NCBI GenBank assembly: GCA_904501935.1
Contig: CAJGDA010000076.1
Location: 1 to 7,231, forward strand
Direction of reading: 5' to 3'
Source of the DNA: an uncultured Methanobrevibacter sp.
GTDB lineage: Archaea; Methanobacteriota; Methanobacteria; Methanobacteriales; Methanobacteriaceae
Length of the DNA stretch: 7,231 bases
Part shown: piece after piece, positions 6,444 through 7,231 of the stretch
How positions within the stretch are numbered: position 1 is the stretch's first letter
How the letters are laid out: every line of letters begins with the position of its first letter
The notes under the pieces: generated by a model
Databases searched by the model: none
Told to the model about the DNA's origin: nothing
What the model saw: only the letters and a program-made list of their open reading frames with translations
Program-made: the position numbers and the translations under genes

Positions 6444-6911
6444 TTAAAATATTTTAAAGCTATCTACAATCATGCTAGTTAGATTAAAATCATCAGTACT
6501 AATCATAATGTACCTATCTTTATCATTATCTTGTAATATTGAGAAATATCTAACTTCACCTTTATGTTCACCAATATTAGCAGTGTCTTTGTAAATAGTA
6601 TGTCCTTCAGCAGAGTCATTGACTCTATCCGCTCTATTAATTGTAATTTCAATAGCTGAACTACTACTAGTTGTAGTTATTTGAGCAATAGTATCATTAG
6701 CCACATAATCAGTTTGCAAATCATTACTTGAGTTACTCATTGTAAAATTTGTAACATTAGTTGAATTAAAAGTCCCAACACCATCAATTGTATTATTATA
6801 AATTATCACATCATCTTTTACATTATTCATGAATAAAGGACCACAAATAAGTAAAAGTAATGCAAAAATTACAATTACTAATATAATGATTATAATATTA
6901 TTTTTATTCAT
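6444..6911 (-). CDS. Small membrane-anchored, Asn/Ser/Thr-rich surface protein, 155 aa, unknown function
   Basis: A short N-terminus (MNKNN) leads into one hydrophobic helix at about residues 6-27, an uncleaved anchor or a signal peptide, with the rest predicted outside the cell. The outer part starts with a low-complexity linker rich in Asn, Ser and Thr (about 38-85) and continues into a compact-looking beta-type domain (about 86-155) ending 'STDDFNLTSMIVDSFKIF'. I count eight N-x-S/T sequons (Asn39, 49, 52, 55, 60, 72, 98, 143), five of them within residues 39-62, which fits archaeal N-glycosylation at the surface. A single Cys23 lies within the hydrophobic stretch. The start is well supported: GAGGTGA lies 4 nt before the ATG at 6909-6911. 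Small anchored proteins of this build are common in Methanobacteriales envelopes, but I cannot name a family. It is monocistronic as far as the window shows. Confidence 0.8.
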   Translation of the reverse strand: MNKNNIIIIILVIVIFALLLLICGPLFMNNVKDDVIIYNNTIDGVGTFNSTNVTNFTMSNSSNDLQTDYVANDTIAQITTTSSSSAIEITINRADRVNDSAEGHTIYKDTANIGEHKGEVRYFSILQDNDKDRYIMISTDDFNLTSMIVDSFKIF

Positions 6912-6915
6912 AAAT

Positions 6916-6922
6916 TCACCTC
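6916..6922 (-). promoter_or_regulatory. Ribosome binding site of the 155-aa gene
   Basis: The minus strand reads GAGGTGA, 4 nt before ATG 6911. Sequence and spacing are nearly the same as at the DUF1002 gene, which supports both starts. Confidence 0.8.
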
Positions 6923-6942
6923 AAATGAACATAAGTTATTAA

Positions 6943-6950
6943 TAATATAT
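6943..6950 (-). promoter_or_regulatory. Candidate TATA box of the 155-aa gene
   Basis: The minus strand reads ATATATTA, 31 nt before the ATG. A start about 25 nt downstream of the box centre would fall near 6921, giving a leader barely longer than the SD. The box overlaps the end of one of two direct repeats (6949-6958), so that repeat could act as an operator. Chance occurrence is possible in this composition. Confidence 0.35.
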
Positions 6951-6978
6951 GAATATTTTTATTAAAGCATGAATATTT
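6949..6978. repeat. Two direct repeats of ATGAATATTT with 20-bp period
   Basis: ATGAATATTT occurs at 6949-6958 and 6969-6978, exactly 20 bp apart start to start, about two helical turns. Both copies would face the same side of the DNA. They lie at and just upstream of the putative TATA box of the minus-strand gene, a usual place for an archaeal activator or repressor site. Confidence 0.4.
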
Positions 6979-6999
6979 AGAAAATACAAATTATAACTT

Positions 7000-7110
7000 A
7001 TGATATTATTAAAAAACTATATAATCTTATTAAAGAAATTTCATCCAAACAATCCATTTAATAAAATACCTGTAGTTAAACAAATATTTGTTGGAGAAGC
7101 CCTTTCTTAA
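7000..7110 (+). CDS. Possible 36-aa ORF or C-terminal remnant, unknown
   Basis: ATG 7000-7002 opens a 36-codon frame ending TAA 7108-7110. The first dozen residues are an AT-driven Leu/Ile/Lys run; the second half, KKFHPNNPFNKIPVVKQIF followed by VGEALS, looks more like real protein, and by eye its G+C sits mostly at first codon positions. No SD precedes the ATG, so an independent gene is unlikely. More plausible is the 3' end of a decayed gene, such as a lost accessory or transposase gene, or chance. I do not recognise the sequence. Confidence 0.2.
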   Translation: MILLKNYIILLKKFHPNNPFNKIPVVKQIFVGEALS

Positions 7111-7231
7111 AGTTTTCAAAATTTTCTTTTTGAATTTGTATTGAATTAATCTTTTTATCAGTAGTTAATAATTAATTACTAGTTTTATTTTGATTATCTT
7201 TTGATATGATTTGAATTTTAATATTCTCTAA
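7111..7231. other. AT-rich end of window, no feature seen
   Basis: The last 121 bases are T-rich with stops in all frames. I see no gene, hairpin with T-run or repeat that I can support. Any promoter for a gene to the right would lie here or beyond the window. Confidence 0.5.

Larger units (their letters stand above)
6930..7002. repeat. 10-bp inverted repeat pair flanking the upstream region of the 155-aa gene
   Basis: CATAAGTTAT at 6930-6939 and its exact complement ATAACTTATG at 6993-7002 are separated by 53 nt. The pair encloses the direct repeats at 6949-6978 and the putative TATA box. It could be paired regulator sites. At 80-85% A+T short matches are cheap, so the role is uncertain. 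Confidence 0.4.

Noticed and set aside
7079..7092. 14-bp perfect palindrome AACAAATATTTGTT
   Set aside because: In DNA of this composition about one or two palindromes of this length are expected per window by rough estimate, and it lies inside the short ORF rather than at a promoter.
1..7231. CRISPR array, tRNA or rRNA gene, intact insertion sequence
   Set aside because: I looked for regularly spaced direct repeats, G+C-rich RNA islands and transposase motifs and found none. The only regularly spaced repeat is the two-copy 20-bp pair at 6949-6978.

Overview
The window is AT-rich DNA that looks like a methanogenic archaeon of the Methanobacteriales, most likely Methanobrevibacter or a close relative. 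Several signals point there together: Shine-Dalgarno sites of the GAGGTGA type, TATA-like boxes about 25 nt ahead of expected starts, oligo-T terminators, and a gene set of a secreted DUF1002 protein, a DUF169 protein and a small Asn/Ser/Thr-rich membrane-anchored protein. The genus is inferred from composition and recalled gene content, not from a database match.

Layout. Positions 2-346 (+) hold the C-terminal 114 residues of a short-chain dehydrogenase/reductase, followed at once by a hairpin plus T10 terminator. Converging on it from the right is a minus-strand operon read from 4709 down to 377: a DUF169 protein (start corrected to 4709), then two half-size ABC exporter subunits of 568 and 601 aa whose genes overlap by ATGA. 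The two subunits have complementary motif defects, as expected for an asymmetric heterodimeric exporter with one working and one degenerate ATP site. Positions 4710-5475 have no intact gene. This stretch holds two divergent coding-like remnants with no usable start, then very AT-rich sequence carrying the promoter of the next gene. Positions 5476-6333 (+) encode a secreted DUF1002 (YpuA-like) protein with its own TATA box, strong ribosome binding site and T-run terminator. Positions 6444-6911 (-) encode a 155-aa single-pass anchored protein with eight N-glycosylation sequons. The right end is AT-rich. It holds nested inverted and direct repeats in front of that gene, a 36-codon ORF, and a 12-mer shared exactly with the DUF1002 promoter region.

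How the genes fit together. The DUF169 gene and the two exporter genes are probably co-transcribed, so the DUF169 protein is a candidate partner of the transporter. The two envelope proteins converge and end close together, and their upstream regions share a short motif, which hints at common regulation. Nothing here is clearly a defence system, integrated element or CRISPR locus. The points most worth following up are the DUF169-exporter pairing, the repeat arrangement at 6930-7005 and the decayed coding island at 4756-5213.
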